The notes: generated by a model from the sequence alone, not told the origin. Positions 1-9,853 are shown, counted from the first letter of the stretch. The stretch: 64,000 nucleotides of DNA from Lampris incognitus (GCF_029633865.1 NC_079217.1:59689578-59753577), one strand, 5' to 3'. Made by a program: numbers and translations.

Positions 1-768
1 CATCCTCTCACTTTCCAGGATTGTGTTAAACAATCTAGTTAAAAACTCCACTGCCATCTCTCCTAAACATCTCCATGTCTCCACAGGTATGTCATCAGGA
101 CCAACTGCCTTTCCACTCTTCATCCTCTTCATAGCTGCCCTCACTTCCTCCTTGTTAATCCACTGAACTTCCTGATTCACTATCCCTTCATCATCCAACC
201 TTCTCTCTCTCTCATTTTCTTCATTCATAAGCCCCTCAAAGTATTCCCTCCACCTTCTTAGCACACTCTCCTCGCTTGTCAGCACATTTCCATCTCTATC
301 CTTGATCGCCCTAACTTGCTGCACATCCTTTGCAGCTTGGTCCCTCTGTCTAGCCAATCGGTACAAGTCCTTTTCTCCTTCCTTAGTGTCTAACCTGTCA
401 TACAACTCACCATACACCTTTTCCTTTGCCTTTGCCACCTCTCTCTTTGCTTTATGCTGCATCTCCTTGTACTCCTGTCTACTTTCTTCATCTCTCTTAC
501 TATCCCACTTCTTCTTTGCCAACCTTTTCCTCTGTATACTTTGCTGTACTTCCTCATTCCACTACCAAGTCTCCTTGTCTTCCTTCCTCTGTCCTGATGA
601 CACACCAAGTACCTTCCTAGCTGTCTCCCTCACTATTTCTGCAGTGGTTGCCCAGCCACCTGGCAACTCTTCACTACCACCCAGTGCCTGTCTTAACTCC
701 TGCCTGAACTCCACACAACAGTCTTCCTTCTTCAACTTCCACCATTTGATCTTCGGCTGTGTCTTCAC
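1..768 (-). pseudogene. RTE-like LINE linker and N-terminal reverse transcriptase, frameshifted
   Basis: The minus-strand reading frames of this stretch match the region between endonuclease and RT of the same LINE, but several frame changes break it. Separate frames hold the basic linker (about 390-768) and the RT start (about 1-250). The RT palm motifs lie beyond the window. Homology to the plus-strand copy at 56,580-56,920 supports the assignment. Confidence 0.65.
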
Positions 769-1698
769 TCACTTCCTCTTCTTGGTCTCCAAAGTCATCC
801 TACAGACCACCACCCGATGCTGCCTAGCTACGTTCTCCCCTGTCACCACCTTGCAGTCTCCAATCCCTTTTAGATCGCGCCTTCTACATAAGATATAGTC
901 CACCTGTGTGCACTTTCCTCCACTCTTGTACGTCACCCTGTGTTCCTCCCTCTTCTTGAAATATGTATTCACCACAGCCATTTCCATCCTTTTCGCAAAA
1001 TCGACCACCATCTGTCCTTCCACATTTCTCTTCTTGACTCCATACCTTCCCATCACCTCCTCATCACCTCTGTTCCCTTCACCAACATGTCCATTGAAGT
1101 CCGCTCCAATCACCACTCTCTCCTCCTTGGGTACCCTCTCCACCACGTCGTCTAACTCACTCCAGAATTCTTCTTTTTCATCCATCTCATACCCAACTTG
1201 CGGGGCATATGCGCCGATAACATTCAGCAATAAACCTTCAATTTCCAGCTTCATACTCATCACTCTGTCTGACACTCTCTTCACCTCCAGCACGCTCTTG
1301 ACATACTCTTCCTTCAGAATGACCCCTACCCCATTTCTCCTCCCATTCACACCATGGTAGAAGAGTTTGAACCCACCTCCGATACTCCTGGCCTTACTCC
1401 CCTTCCACCTGGTCTCTTGCACACACAGTATGCCTACCTTTCTTCTTTCCATCATGCCAGCCAGCTCTCTCCCTTTACCAGTCATAGTGCCAACATTCAA
1501 AGTTCCAACTCTCACCTCCACACGCCTAACCTTCCTCCTCTCTAGCTGCCTCTGGACATGCCTTCCCCCTCTCCTTCTCCTTCGCCCAACAGTAGCATAG
1601 TTTCCGCCGACACCCTGCTGGTTAACAGTACCGGTGGCGGTCGTTGGTAACCCGGGCCTCGACCGATCCGGTATGTAAGTCTTATTTATGATCCGCAT
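769..1698 (-). CDS. AP-endonuclease domain ORF of RTE-like LINE
   Basis: This 309-codon ORF encodes an apurinic/apyrimidinic-type endonuclease, the enzyme that nicks target DNA to prime reverse transcription. A basic leader (about residues 1-60) precedes the domain start VGTLNVGTM. The catalytic motifs follow in order: QETRW (metal-binding Glu), AYAPQ, GADFNGHVG, and the C-terminal VDYILCRR and RQHRVVVC, the last where the catalytic SDH-type motif normally sits. The ORF is open to its end at 769, after which the frame is lost, so the polyprotein is no longer continuous with the RT. The listed start is the first Met of the open frame, not a proven start. It is part of a transposon, not a host gene. 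Confidence 0.8.
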   Translation of the reverse strand: MRIINKTYIPDRSRPGLPTTATGTVNQQGVGGNYATVGRRRRRGGRHVQRQLERRKVRRVEVRVGTLNVGTMTGKGRELAGMMERRKVGILCVQETRWKGSKARSIGGGFKLFYHGVNGRRNGVGVILKEEYVKSVLEVKRVSDRVMSMKLEIEGLLLNVIGAYAPQVGYEMDEKEEFWSELDDVVERVPKEERVVIGADFNGHVGEGNRGDEEVMGRYGVKKRNVEGQMVVDFAKRMEMAVVNTYFKKREEHRVTYKSGGKCTQVDYILCRRRDLKGIGDCKVVTGENVARQHRVVVCRMTLETKKRK

Positions 1699-1802
1699 AT
1701 TTGATTTGGCAAAGATTTTACGCCGGATGCCCTTCCTGACGCAACCCTCCTCATTTGTCCGGGCTTGGGACCGGCACTAAGGATGCACTGGCTTGTGCAT
1801 CC

Positions 1803-2312
1803 TCAGTGGCTGGGTAGCATTAGAGCGACAATATCGTCCACATTTGTCACAGACAAATGTTGTTTGAGTTGGTCTGCTATGTCTTGCATGGTGGGCCTAA
1901 TCTCTTCTTGTGTATTTTGTTCAACAGCTGTTCTCGATTGCCTTACTGTGGAGCACCATCTCTGTCTGTCCAGGGCCACTGTCTCCCAGCTGGAGTCAAC
2001 TATGCTGGAGATCTTCATGTGGCGCTTGAGCACACCTTTGAAGCATAGCGTCTGGCCTCCCTGCTTCCTTTTTCCCTGGCACAGCTCCCCATAGCAAACC
2101 TCTTTTGGTAGGCGGTTGTCTGGCATTCTTCTCACATGGCAGGCCCATCTGAGTTGGGAGGCTGTTATTAGGGCTTCAACACTGACAGTAACAGCACGTC
2201 TCAATACTTCCACATTGGGCACCGTGTTTTCCCATCTGCTTCGCAGCAGCTTTCGCAGATGACGAAGCTGTATGCTGGTGAGCTTCTTGATGTGCTTGCG
2301 ATACAAGGTCAT
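1803..2312 (-). pseudogene. LINE C-terminal domain after RT
   Basis: This 169-codon open frame follows the RT. It contains ISVQLRHL-like and LRWACHVRRMPDNRLPK motifs and a GKRKQGGQ segment, typical of the region downstream of RT in many animal non-LTR elements. Its function in these elements is not established. It forms the 3' coding end of the second LINE. Confidence 0.65.
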
Positions 2313-2402
2313 GCAGTCAGTGGAGTGTAGTAGAGATGGGAGAACAGCTGTGTTGTAGACCTTGATCTTTGTTGTCAGCCTGATGTCATGGTGGGACCAA
2401 AG

Positions 2403-3498
2403 TCATCTGTGGAGGGCACCAAAGGCTTTTGTGGCCACTTGGATTCTTCTGTCCACTTCTAAGTCAGAGGAGTTTGTATCTGTCACAGCATAGGTAAAGC
2501 CTTCAGTGGTATTCAGAGTTGCTCCATTAAATAAAATACTGGGCTGACCATCTTTGGGGCTTTTCTGAGGGGGAGGCTGGTACAGAAGCTCTGTTTTAGA
2601 GACGTTGATCTTCAGTCCAAACAGGGTAGCCGCTGAAGAGAAGCAGTCTACTATTTCTTGCATTTCTCCAGGATCACTGGCAACCAGAGCTGAGTCATCT
2701 GCATAGAGATGCTCTCGAACAAACAGTTCTCTTGTTTTGGTAGACGCCTTGAGTCTCGCAAGATTGTGGAGGTTTCCATCTGTTCTGTGCGGGTCCTGAT
2801 GTACAAGCCACCTCTCAAGTTGGTTTACGTTGTTTCTGGGACTACAGCGAGATATAATGTGAATAGGGTCGGTGCAAGTACATATCCCTGCTTTACTCCA
2901 TGCTTGGTGTTGAAAGCATCGCTGTCGACTCCTCCAATTGATACTTTCCCTGTCATATCATTGTGGAAAAGTCTGATGATGCTGATCAGTTTCTGGGGGA
3001 AGCCATAAGTCTCTAGCACTTTCCACAGTGTCTCTCTATCAACAGTGTCAAACGCTTTTGATAAGTCCACAGAAACAATGTAAAGTAGCTGGTGCTGTTC
3101 GGTCGCTTTCTCTTGGAGATGTCTTAGGGTGAAGATCATGTCTGTGGTGGATGTACCAGTTCTGAAACCACAGTGGCTTTCAGGCAACACTTCTTCTGAA
3201 AGGATCTTTATCCGGTTCAGTATGATCTTAGCCAGGACCTTTCCAGCAGTCGACAGAAGTGAGATCCCATGGTGGTTTCCACAATTGCTCGTTCATCCTT
3301 CTTCTTTTATATGGCCGCAATCAAAGCATCCTTGAAGTCTTGAGGAAGGCATAGATTCTGCCAGAAGGCATTATAGAGCTTTAGTAGCTCTGACATAAGT
3401 ATTGAGCTGCCATGCTTCAGGATGTCTGATGGGATGCCATCTTGTCCTGGTGCCTTCCCACTTCTGGTGTCTTTAAGTGCTTTCTCTACTTCAGCCAT
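2403..3498 (-). pseudogene. LINE reverse transcriptase domain, broken into frames
   Basis: Three consecutive minus-strand open frames carry ordered RT motifs. Positions 3,307-3,498 hold GKAPGQDGIPSDILKHG. Positions 2,825-3,190 hold CGFRTGTSTTDMIF, VDLSKAFDTVD (first catalytic Asp) and GVKQGYVLAPTLF. Around 2,700 is YADDSALV with the catalytic Asp pair, followed at 2,403-2,663 by the thumb-like LKINVSKTELL. Each block is in a different frame, so the enzyme is dead although the catalytic residues survive. Confidence 0.8.
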
Positions 3499-3551
3499 TG
3501 TGATCGGCTCACAGATCGTTCTTGATTCAAGAGTGTGCAGAAGTGCTCTTT

Positions 3552-3947
3552 CTATCTTTCTGTGATCTCTTTCAGGTTAGCACACAGCTTACTTCCATCT
3601 GCCGTTTTTACTGGTGCTATCGTATTGCTTCTTGGGCCGTAGATGGCTGTCAGCGCAAAGAAGAGTCCATGCATATCATTTCGATCTGCTAAGGCCTGCA
3701 GCTCTTCTGCTTTCTTGCTCCACCAGTTGTCCTTCATCACCCTAATCTCCTTCTGAACTTTGGCTTTAATTGCCTTGAAGGCCGATTGAAACCTCTCGGA
3801 GTTCTCTTTCAGGTGGGCATTGTGAAGCATTTGCTTTTCCTGTAGCAGTTCTTGAATTGCTTCATTTTGACCCTGGAACCAGTCAGGCGATTTTCTTTTT
3901 GGATGACCACGCACATCTTTTGCTGAATTATAGATGGTCTCTTTCAT
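3552..3947 (-). pseudogene. LINE linker region between endonuclease and RT
   Basis: A 131-codon basic, Lys/Glu/Gln-rich open frame lies between the endonuclease and RT of the second LINE. It has the usual position and composition of the EN-RT linker and no catalytic motif. It is separated from both neighbours by frame changes. Confidence 0.5.
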
Positions 3948-4054
3948 TTATGTCTAGCATACTTCAAAGTTACTTGCACCTGTTGCAACCCTTTCTTCAT
4001 CTTGAAGAGCAGATGTGATTGCTGCAGCTAGTCTCAGTTGTTGTTCTGTGCTTG

Positions 4055-4930
4055 CTAGCTTGTTGGTATCCAGTTTCTTCGGTGTTTCACGTGGTGTTTC
4101 TGTGATTTCGTCTTTAGTTTCATTCGCAACTGTGTTCGGACCAGGTAGTGATCAGTTGAGCATTCCGCCCCACGCATCACCTTTGTTGAGAGTACTTCTA
4201 TCGAGATTGCCCTGTGATTCACAACATAGTCTAACAAATGGAAATGCTTTGATCTTGGATGCATCCAGGTGAAGTAGTTCTTTTCAGGCTGAGAGAAGAA
4301 GGTGTTTGTGATACACAGGTCACGCTCAGCAAAGAAATTCAACATAAGGTCACCATTGGTATTCGTATTGCCCTTGCCAAACTTTCCAATGACACCCTCA
4401 TAGGTTAAGTGGTCCTTGTCTATCCTTGGATTGAAGTCTCCTAAAATGAGAGGCTTGTCTGCCCTTGTTACACCGTCCACTACTTCAGCCAATTCCTGGT
4501 AGAAAGATTCCTTGTCTTCATCTGGCTACGCCATGGTTGGAGCATACACATTGATGAGTGATAAGCGTTCTCCCCCCACAGGGACTCGGAGACTCATCAT
4601 CCTCTCAGAGATTCCTAATGGTAGAATGGGTAATCTGGACACGATTCTGTTGGTAATGGCAAAGGCCACCCCAGCATGTCTCCTTCCATCGGCCTTTCCA
4701 ATCCAAAAGAAGGTGTAGATACTCTCTTGTATTTGTCATTGGCCTTCCATCCTTGTTTCTTGGAGGGCAGCAATGTCAATGCGGTATCTCTCTAGCTCCT
4801 TAGCAATCAAAGCAGTTCTTCTCTCAGTTCTGGTTTGGTTGTCCAACATGGTCCACACGTTCCATGTAGCAACAGTCAGTTTCACTTTCTTGCATTTTCG
4901 ACCGCTGAAGTGAAGACCTGCTGGCCGCGG
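4055..4930 (-). pseudogene. LINE AP-endonuclease domain, broken
   Basis: The domain begins near 4,890 on the minus strand with an ATWNVWTML motif and an LQETRMEG motif, followed by a stop. It continues after a frame change as a 145-codon open frame at 4,055-4,492 with ILGDFNPRID, ITNTFFSQ and CSTDHYLVR, the last matching the SDH-type catalytic motif. It would nick target DNA for LINE insertion, but at least one stop and one frame change separate the two halves. Confidence 0.75.
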
Positions 4931-5599
4931 CGAACCAGCCAGTTAGTTTCTGAGCAGGCTTTTTTTTGCCCCACCTTTTCTAGTGGTTCCCCTTATGGGG
5001 CGGGCAGTGCTTTCCCTGAAAAGGGCTGCCGGGATACTCACACAGCTGCCTCGATCTTGTTGTTGCCCAGGATTCAACAGACTTGCGACCATCACATGTG
5101 AGTCGCCTATGTGCAGAGGTCCTGCTAGTAGCTTCCAACTCCTTAAGCCTGCTACCATCACGATCATTCTGTCCGCCATAGGACTTTGTAAACGCTCTCC
5201 TTGCAAGTGTTTTTCCCATCGAGCTCTCCTCACGTCACGACTTGCAAAGTAGTTAAGACAGTCTGCGTCGTGCCCCCGCCGAACAGTCTCTTTGGACCTC
5301 AGAACCCATTCCTAAGTGGTAAACCGTATTTCAACGGGCTCAGTAGATAAAGAGGTTGCCCCGCAGTGACAGCTTACTTGTCAAATGATGCCATCCATTG
5401 ACCAACAGAGTGGGCTCTTCTGCCACAAACACCATCGAGCGCCCTGCTGCCAGCGCCTTCTTGGATTTGAATTCGGAGTTACCTTCCCCTAGCCTTTGCC
5501 TAAAGAGGCAAAACTACACTGTCATAATGGTAGCAGCAAATGCTGACCTGACTTGAAGGGCAATATATAATTAATATATTATACATATTCTGTGTATAC

Positions 5600-5697
5600 G
5601 CCTGCCGCCCAATGACTGCTGGGATAGGCTCCAGCATCCCCGCGACCCTGAGAGCAGGATAAGCGGTTTGGATTATGGATGGGTGGATGGATGAATT
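5600..5697 (+). mobile_element. LINE/SINE 3'-tail fragment ending in GATG repeats
   Basis: The sequence runs CGCCTGCCGCCCAATGACTG through GCGACCCTGAGAGCAGGATA and ends in (GATG)n at about 5,680. This is the tail seen across teleost genomes on Rex3/RTE-like or related elements. The family name is an inference. An inverted copy lies at 6,170-6,250. Confidence 0.5.
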
Positions 5698-5730
5698 ATA
5701 TGTTATATTATTATAATTATATTGCAATAA

Positions 5731-5870
5731 TATAGCGAATTTAGGTGGGCAGCCCGGGTACTGCCTCGCGAACCCGTGTCTCCCACTCCGCAAGCGACAA
5801 CGTTAACCAGTCGACTAAAGGGTCCAACCCGTTATAGGACCAACGTGTCTACTTATCCATGCACGTTACA
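5731..5870 (-). mobile_element. Diverged solo LTR of the tRNA-box miniature LTR family
   Basis: On the minus strand this begins TGTAACGTGCATGGATAAG at 5,870, the same start as the LTR at 6,484-6,640, and ends at a mutated AATTCGCTATA end. The internal tRNA-like part is present but degraded. There is no internal region beside it, so it is probably a solo LTR. No clear target duplication is visible. Confidence 0.6.
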
Positions 5871-6169
5871 ATATATTAATAAATATTTAGATTCAAGATT
5901 AAAGATCCTTTATTGTTGCGTCTCTAAGTACAAGAGAGTAAAATTCCTGTGTTTTGGCTCCTCAACACTGCAGCAACAATAGCAATAAAATAACAACAAA
6001 ATACGGACAACTGTTCTCGCCACTGCTGTTCAGATTTCTTTTAAATCATATCTGATCATTTGACTGGATCAGAAACAGTGATTGGTGCCAGCAAACCCTC
6101 AGTAACACTGGCTTTGTTTCAGTTGAATTAGCTCTCCAGACAGAAAGTTTATGTGGACTTTCTCTCCAA

Positions 6170-6250
6170 TCCAACCATTATCCAAACCGCTTGTCCTGCT
6201 CTCAGGGTCGCGGGATGCTGCATCCTATCCCAGCAGTCATTGGGCGGCAG
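6170..6250 (-). mobile_element. Inverted copy of the GATG-tail fragment
   Basis: The reverse complement matches 5,600-5,697 over the CCGCCCAATGACTGCTGGG and CCCTGAGAGCAGGA segments. It directly abuts the truncated left LTR of the small LTR element at 6,251. Confidence 0.5.
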
Positions 6251-6483
6251 GCGGGTCTGACCCTTTAGTCTAGCGGTCAGCGATGCCTCCTGCGGTGCGG
6301 GCGATACGGGTTCGCTTCCCGGCCGCGGCAGTTCCTGTGGTTGCGTTGTCCCCCGAATTCGCTACATTGGTGTCAGAAGTAGAATGGAGCGACCGTAAGG
6401 CCATCGGAAGCGCATGCGCCCTGAGGCGTGAAGGAGCGGATATGCTTAAGCGCGGGGACGCGCTTCCCGAAGGAGGGGGGTAG

Positions 6484-6640
6484 TGTAACGTGCATGGATA
6501 AGAAGACACGTTGGCCGCTGGTTGGCGGGTCTGACCCTTTAGTCGAGCGGTTAGCGATGTCTCCTGCGGTGCGGGTGATACGGGTTCGCGTCCCGGCCGC
6601 GGCAGTTCCTGTGGTTGCGTTGTCCCCCGAATTCGCTACA
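6484..6640 (+). repeat. Complete LTR of the miniature element
   Basis: This 157-bp repeat starts TG and ends CA, as LTRs do. From about 6,525 it is a tRNA-like sequence. The matching part of the left repeat (6,251-6,366) differs at only a handful of positions. Confidence 0.7.
6540..6593 (+). promoter_or_regulatory. tRNA-like Pol III promoter boxes A and B inside the LTR
   Basis: TAGTCGAGCGG at 6,540-6,550 fits the box A consensus TRGYNNANNNG. GGTTCGCGTCC at 6,583-6,593 fits box B GGTTCGANTCC with one change. The box B flanks form a T-arm-like CGGG/CCCG stem. Spacing is 32 bp between boxes. Whether Pol III uses it is not known. Confidence 0.6.
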
Positions 6641-6654
6641 ATATATATATAATT

Positions 6655-6819
6655 ACCCACCTGATGACCTTTCACCTGTCGACCTTACCTGACCTCATCC
6701 GATGTGTCTGTCTGCGCAGCGTGAGCAAAGATAGTCCATTGCTTGCCTCGTGCCTCTGGCTTGAGGGCACATCAGATGAGGTCAGGTAAGGTCGACAGGT
6801 GAAAGGTCATCAGGTGGGT
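6655..6819. mobile_element. Short foldback MITE with near-perfect terminal inverted repeats
   Basis: The 165-bp unit begins ACCCACCTGATGACCTTTCA and ends with its reverse complement. The inverted match extends about 50 bp per arm. AATT on both sides (6,651-6,654 and 6,820-6,823) could be a 4-bp target duplication. It has no coding capacity. Confidence 0.7.
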
Positions 6820-6823
6820 AATT

Positions 6824-7158
6824 TTATTTACGGCTAAATTATTATTCATTCATTTTATTAACAGTTAGATTGGGTATGGCTTCACAAAAGGGCATTTACA
6901 AAAAATAAAACAATTAAAAAATGTGCCTTGACAAAAGAGCACTTTGGGTATCAGGGGGCAAAGGGGCGGGTGCTTGAGCACCCGCAGCACCCCCCCCCCG
7001 TCTGCACGTGCGTGGTGTCTATACCAGATGTGGCTGACTACATGCCACGGAGAGCCATGTGTATGCAGGTTTTCATTCCAACCCGACTCCACACCCGGTG
7101 ATTTCCTTGATACATTCTTCCTCTTTGGCTGAAGGGTTGCTAATCAGGGACATCACCT
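6824..7158. other. Intergenic stretch with hAT-MITE-like fragment
   Basis: AT-rich at the left. Near 7,055-7,110, TGTATGCAGGTTTTCATTCC resembles the end of common fish hAT-type MITEs. No gene or complete element is seen. Confidence 0.3.
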
Positions 7159-7444
7159 GGTGTGTGTCGTGTATCTGCAGGATAACTGAATTATACAACG
7201 ATCAAGGTGTATCGTGGTCTTCCTCTTTTATTTGCTAGACCATAGTAACATTACAAAACGACTGTTTTAAGCAGGCAGGAAAACACAGGAGTGACCCTCG
7301 TGCTCTGTCTTCTGCCAAGGGCGAGCACCAGTGTGACGCACGTACATTTATACAACATACACATCGAGGGTCAGAGGTCAAACATAAAATACATATTACT
7401 GCAAATAAAAACATTTGCTTTCGTGTGTATCTCCATACACTACA
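7159..7444 (-). repeat. 3' LTR of the left Gypsy element
   Basis: On the minus strand a purine tract GGGGAGGAG is followed at 7,444 by TGTAGTGTATGGAG, the expected polypurine-tract/LTR junction after the pol ORF. The LTR runs about 286 bp and carries an AATAAA poly(A) signal near 7,222-7,228. The far end is approximate. No matching 5' LTR is found in the window. Confidence 0.55.
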
Positions 7445-7556
7445 CTCCTCCCCTGAAATATGAACCCAGTACATTTACGCTACAACAACATTTCATTTTA
7501 TTTTATTTGTTTTTACATCTTTTCAACATGACATTGTTATAACAACAACTGGGTTC

Positions 7557-8691
7557 TCACAGATTTAATCTATCAGGCGGCTTCACATGCCGCTGCGGCC
7601 TCTGGACACCCTCTGCGACTGAGGGGGGAGCAGTATCACTGGATCCTTGCTGCACAACCCTCTCAGTGGATTCTGGAACATTCACAGGCGTTGCTACACA
7701 TGCATGTGGAACAACCCTCAGATCCTCATCAGAGTCATCTGACACATTACAGTTCTCAATCTCAGTACTGATCATTTGATTGACACGTCTCTTGTACACC
7801 TTTCCATACACTTTCACAAGATATGTGACAGGACCAAGTGCCTTTACAAGGCACCCAGGCATCCATTTAACACCTTCCCCTCCCCTGTGGTTTCGAACCA
7901 ACAACCTCTGTTTAACCAACCAACTTATCTGCTTGCTTGGACTGTTGACTGTTCTGTCTCTGTTGCATGGACTCTGTGAAATTAGGTTTGGTGAGAGACA
8001 ACCTGGTTTTGAACTGACGTCTGAGAAACAATTCTGCAGGTGTTTTCCCTGTAGTAGCCTGTGGTGTACCCCTATAACAGAATAGGAAATTGTGTATGCA
8101 GTGCTGCAACGTCATATTGCTACTCTTCCCCTTTTCAAGAGCTGTTTTCAGGTTCTGCACCAAACACTCTGCAGCCCCATTAGAAGCAGGGTGGTAAGGA
8201 GAACTCTTAACGTGTTTCACCCCATTGTTTTTCAGGAATGTTTCAAACTCAGCAGATACAAATTGTGGTCCATTATCAGACACAAGTTCGTCTGGAAGAC
8301 CCCAAGTGGCAAAGTATCCCCTCAAAACTTCTATGGTCTTTTCAGATGTAGTGCTACTCATCAAAGCTACTTCTGGCCAACGTGAATAGCTATCAGTGAC
8401 CACTAGGAAGTTGAACTTTCCCTTCTGAGCATAATCTATGTGTATCCTCTGCCAAGGAGGGTTAGGCCAGCTCCAATTGTGAACAGGAGCTGTGGCAGGT
8501 TGGTGTCTGTTTAATTGGCATGTCTGGCAACTGTTTACCATTGACTCTAAGTCAGAATCAAGGTTTGGCCACCAAAAGTGACTACGGGCTAATGCCTTCA
8601 TCTTTACTATTCCCTGGTGATTTTCATGCAATTCATGTAAAATCTGTGGTCTTAACACCTCTGGTATGATTACCCGGAAACCCCACATCAC
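7557..8691 (-). pseudogene. Gypsy pol: integrase and C-terminal tail
   Basis: The 259-codon frame at 7,912-8,691 holds an H-H-C-C zinc-binding region (HELHENHQG ... CQTCQ) and the catalytic triad: first Asp in IDYAQKGKFNFLVVTDSYSR, second in SDNGPQF, and Glu in ASNGAAECL. A final frame (7,557-7,919) carries the basic VKWMPGCLVKALGPVTYLV segment common to this Gypsy group and ends before the LTR. The triad is intact, but a stop near 8,691-8,702 separates the integrase from RNase H. Confidence 0.85.
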
Positions 8692-8701
8692 ACAGTCAGA
8701 T

Positions 8702-9658
8702 TCAACAGTCAGTGTTTCTTATGAAGTATGGCCTTAACTCATCTTCATTCAAATGCTTCGGCCAACCATTCAATGTGAAGCGCTTCACTCTCTGTAGTAC
8801 TGCATCAGTTTTTGTCTGTTTTGCAATCCCTTGTGAGGACACTGGCACTTTATCCAAGAGTGAGACCCTAAACATAGAACTATAATCTGAGTCTGCCTCT
8901 TGAGTCTCTAGTGGTAAACGCGATAATGCGTCCGCATCTGCATGTTGTAAGTATGGCTTGTAACATATGTCATGCTGGTATGCTGCTAAAATTAATGACC
9001 ACCTCTGCAGCCTAGCTGCTGCCAATGCAGGCACTCCAGTCGTGGGCTCTAGTATCTTTAGGAGTGGTTTGTGGTTTGTAAGCAGAGTAAATTTTCGTCC
9101 ATACAGATAGTCATTAACTTGGTCACCCCAAAGATGATGCTAAGTGCTTCTTTCCCTATTTGAGAATAGTTGACTTCTGTTTTAGTGAGTGTCCTAGACA
9201 CGTAGGCTATAGGTTTCTCACTGTTGTCTGGAAACTGGTGTGAAATCATGGCACCTATGCCGTACGGCGAAGCATCACATGCCAACATTACAGGGAGTTT
9301 AGGATCATGATGTGTAAGCACTGGTGCGGCTACAAGCTGTGCTTTAGTACGCTCAAACGTCTCTTGACATTTTCTTGTCCAATCCCACTCTTTATCTTTC
9401 TGTAGGAGCTCAGTCACAGGCTTAATCTCGCTGGACAGGTTTGGTATAAATTTACCATAGTAATTGAGCATGGATAAGTACGACCTCAATTCTGTTACAT
9501 TTTTCGGCACAGGAGCTTTGTGCCTTTGTGCCAATAGCCCCAGTGTTCTCTTTAATTGGGCGCATACCCTCGGCATCAATTACATGCCTGAGGTAGGCCA
9601 CACTGTTTTGAAAGAAGGCGCATTTCTCTTTGTTAAGCCTAAGCCCATGTTCTTCCAG
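8702..9658 (-). pseudogene. Gypsy pol: RT thumb and RNase H, truncated
   Basis: From 9,658 the frame gives LEEHGLRLNKEKCAFF and AYLRHVIDAEG (RT C-terminus), then after a break LRSYLSMLNYYGKFIPNLS and the RNase H start VMLACDASPYGIGAMI with its first Asp, then KPIAYVSRTLTKTEVNYSQI with the conserved Glu nearby. A frame change near 9,050 separates this from LAAARLQRWSLILAAYQHD and DALSRL at 8,702-9,034. The N-terminal RT and the YXDD active site are absent, cut away at the junction with the KDZ element. Confidence 0.8.
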
Positions 9659-9853
9659 TCCAACCCGGTATCATGCCAAAGCGTGTAATACAGCCGCCTG
9701 TCCACTGTTGCACACCGTGTCAGTGTATCGGTTTGCCTCGCCCAAGCGTGAAATGTACACGCATGTATTTTGATAGAGTGCCAGCAGAGGGCGCTAAACT
9801 ACTCACCTTACTCATTGTCAACAACTCCCCAAAGACGACAAAGAAGCGTGCAG

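Larger units (their letters stand above)
1..1760 (-). mobile_element. RTE-like non-LTR retrotransposon, 5' part, cut by window edge
   Basis: Reading the minus strand from about 1,760 down, there is a leader, an intact endonuclease ORF (769-1,698), then reverse-transcriptase sequence broken by stops that runs off the window at position 1. The RT part near 1-300 contains the same motif series (KSGKAVGPDD, then EMAVEFLTRLFN) as the plus-strand copy at 56,740-56,920, so the two are copies of one family. The family resembles RTE elements whose endonuclease is annotated in vertebrates as craniofacial-development-protein-2-like. The 3' end is outside the window. Confidence 0.85.
1803..5480 (-). mobile_element. 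Second non-LTR retrotransposon (endonuclease plus RT), decayed
   Basis: On the minus strand from about 5,480 to 1,803 there is an untranslated or ORF1-like leader (4,943-5,233 holds an open frame without a recognised domain), an AP-endonuclease, a reverse transcriptase with the YADD core, and a C-terminal region with an LRWACHVRRMPD motif found in many animal LINEs. It differs in sequence from the RTE-like element on its left. Many stops and frameshifts make it inactive. The clade (CR1/jockey/I-like) could not be settled by eye. Its 3' end abuts the 5' leader of the RTE-like copy at about 1,760-1,803. Confidence 0.8.
6251..6640 (+). mobile_element. Miniature LTR element (TRIM-like) with Pol III boxes in the LTR
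   Basis: Two direct repeats, 6,251-6,366 (5'-truncated) and 6,484-6,640 (complete, 157 bp, TGTAACG...CGCTACA), flank a 117-bp interior. The interior starts immediately with TTGGTGTCAGAAGT (candidate primer-binding site) and ends with a purine run GAAGGAGGGGGGTAG (candidate polypurine tract) just before the second repeat. This is the layout of a terminal-repeat retrotransposon in miniature. It has no coding capacity. A perfect 7-bp hairpin AAGCGCG/GGGA/CGCGCTT lies in the interior near 6,447-6,464. A related interior occurs at 32,723-32,836. Confidence 0.7.
7557..9658 (-). mobile_element. 3' half of a Gypsy LTR retrotransposon (RT end, RNase H, integrase)
   Basis: Minus-strand frames give, in order, the RT thumb (after the catalytic YXDD, which is missing), RNase H and integrase, followed by an LTR at 7,159-7,444. 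The order and motifs are those of Metaviridae-type Gypsy pol. The element is cut at 9,658, where the long inverted repeat of the KDZ element begins. Confidence 0.85.

Noticed and set aside
302..1600. Plus-strand open frames opposite the LINE endonuclease
   Set aside because: They are antisense shadows of a motif-rich minus-strand ORF and have no recognisable domain.
5752..6600. Genuine tRNA genes
   Set aside because: A and B boxes are present, but the acceptor stem and anticodon arm do not fold convincingly and the unit lies within LTR repeats.
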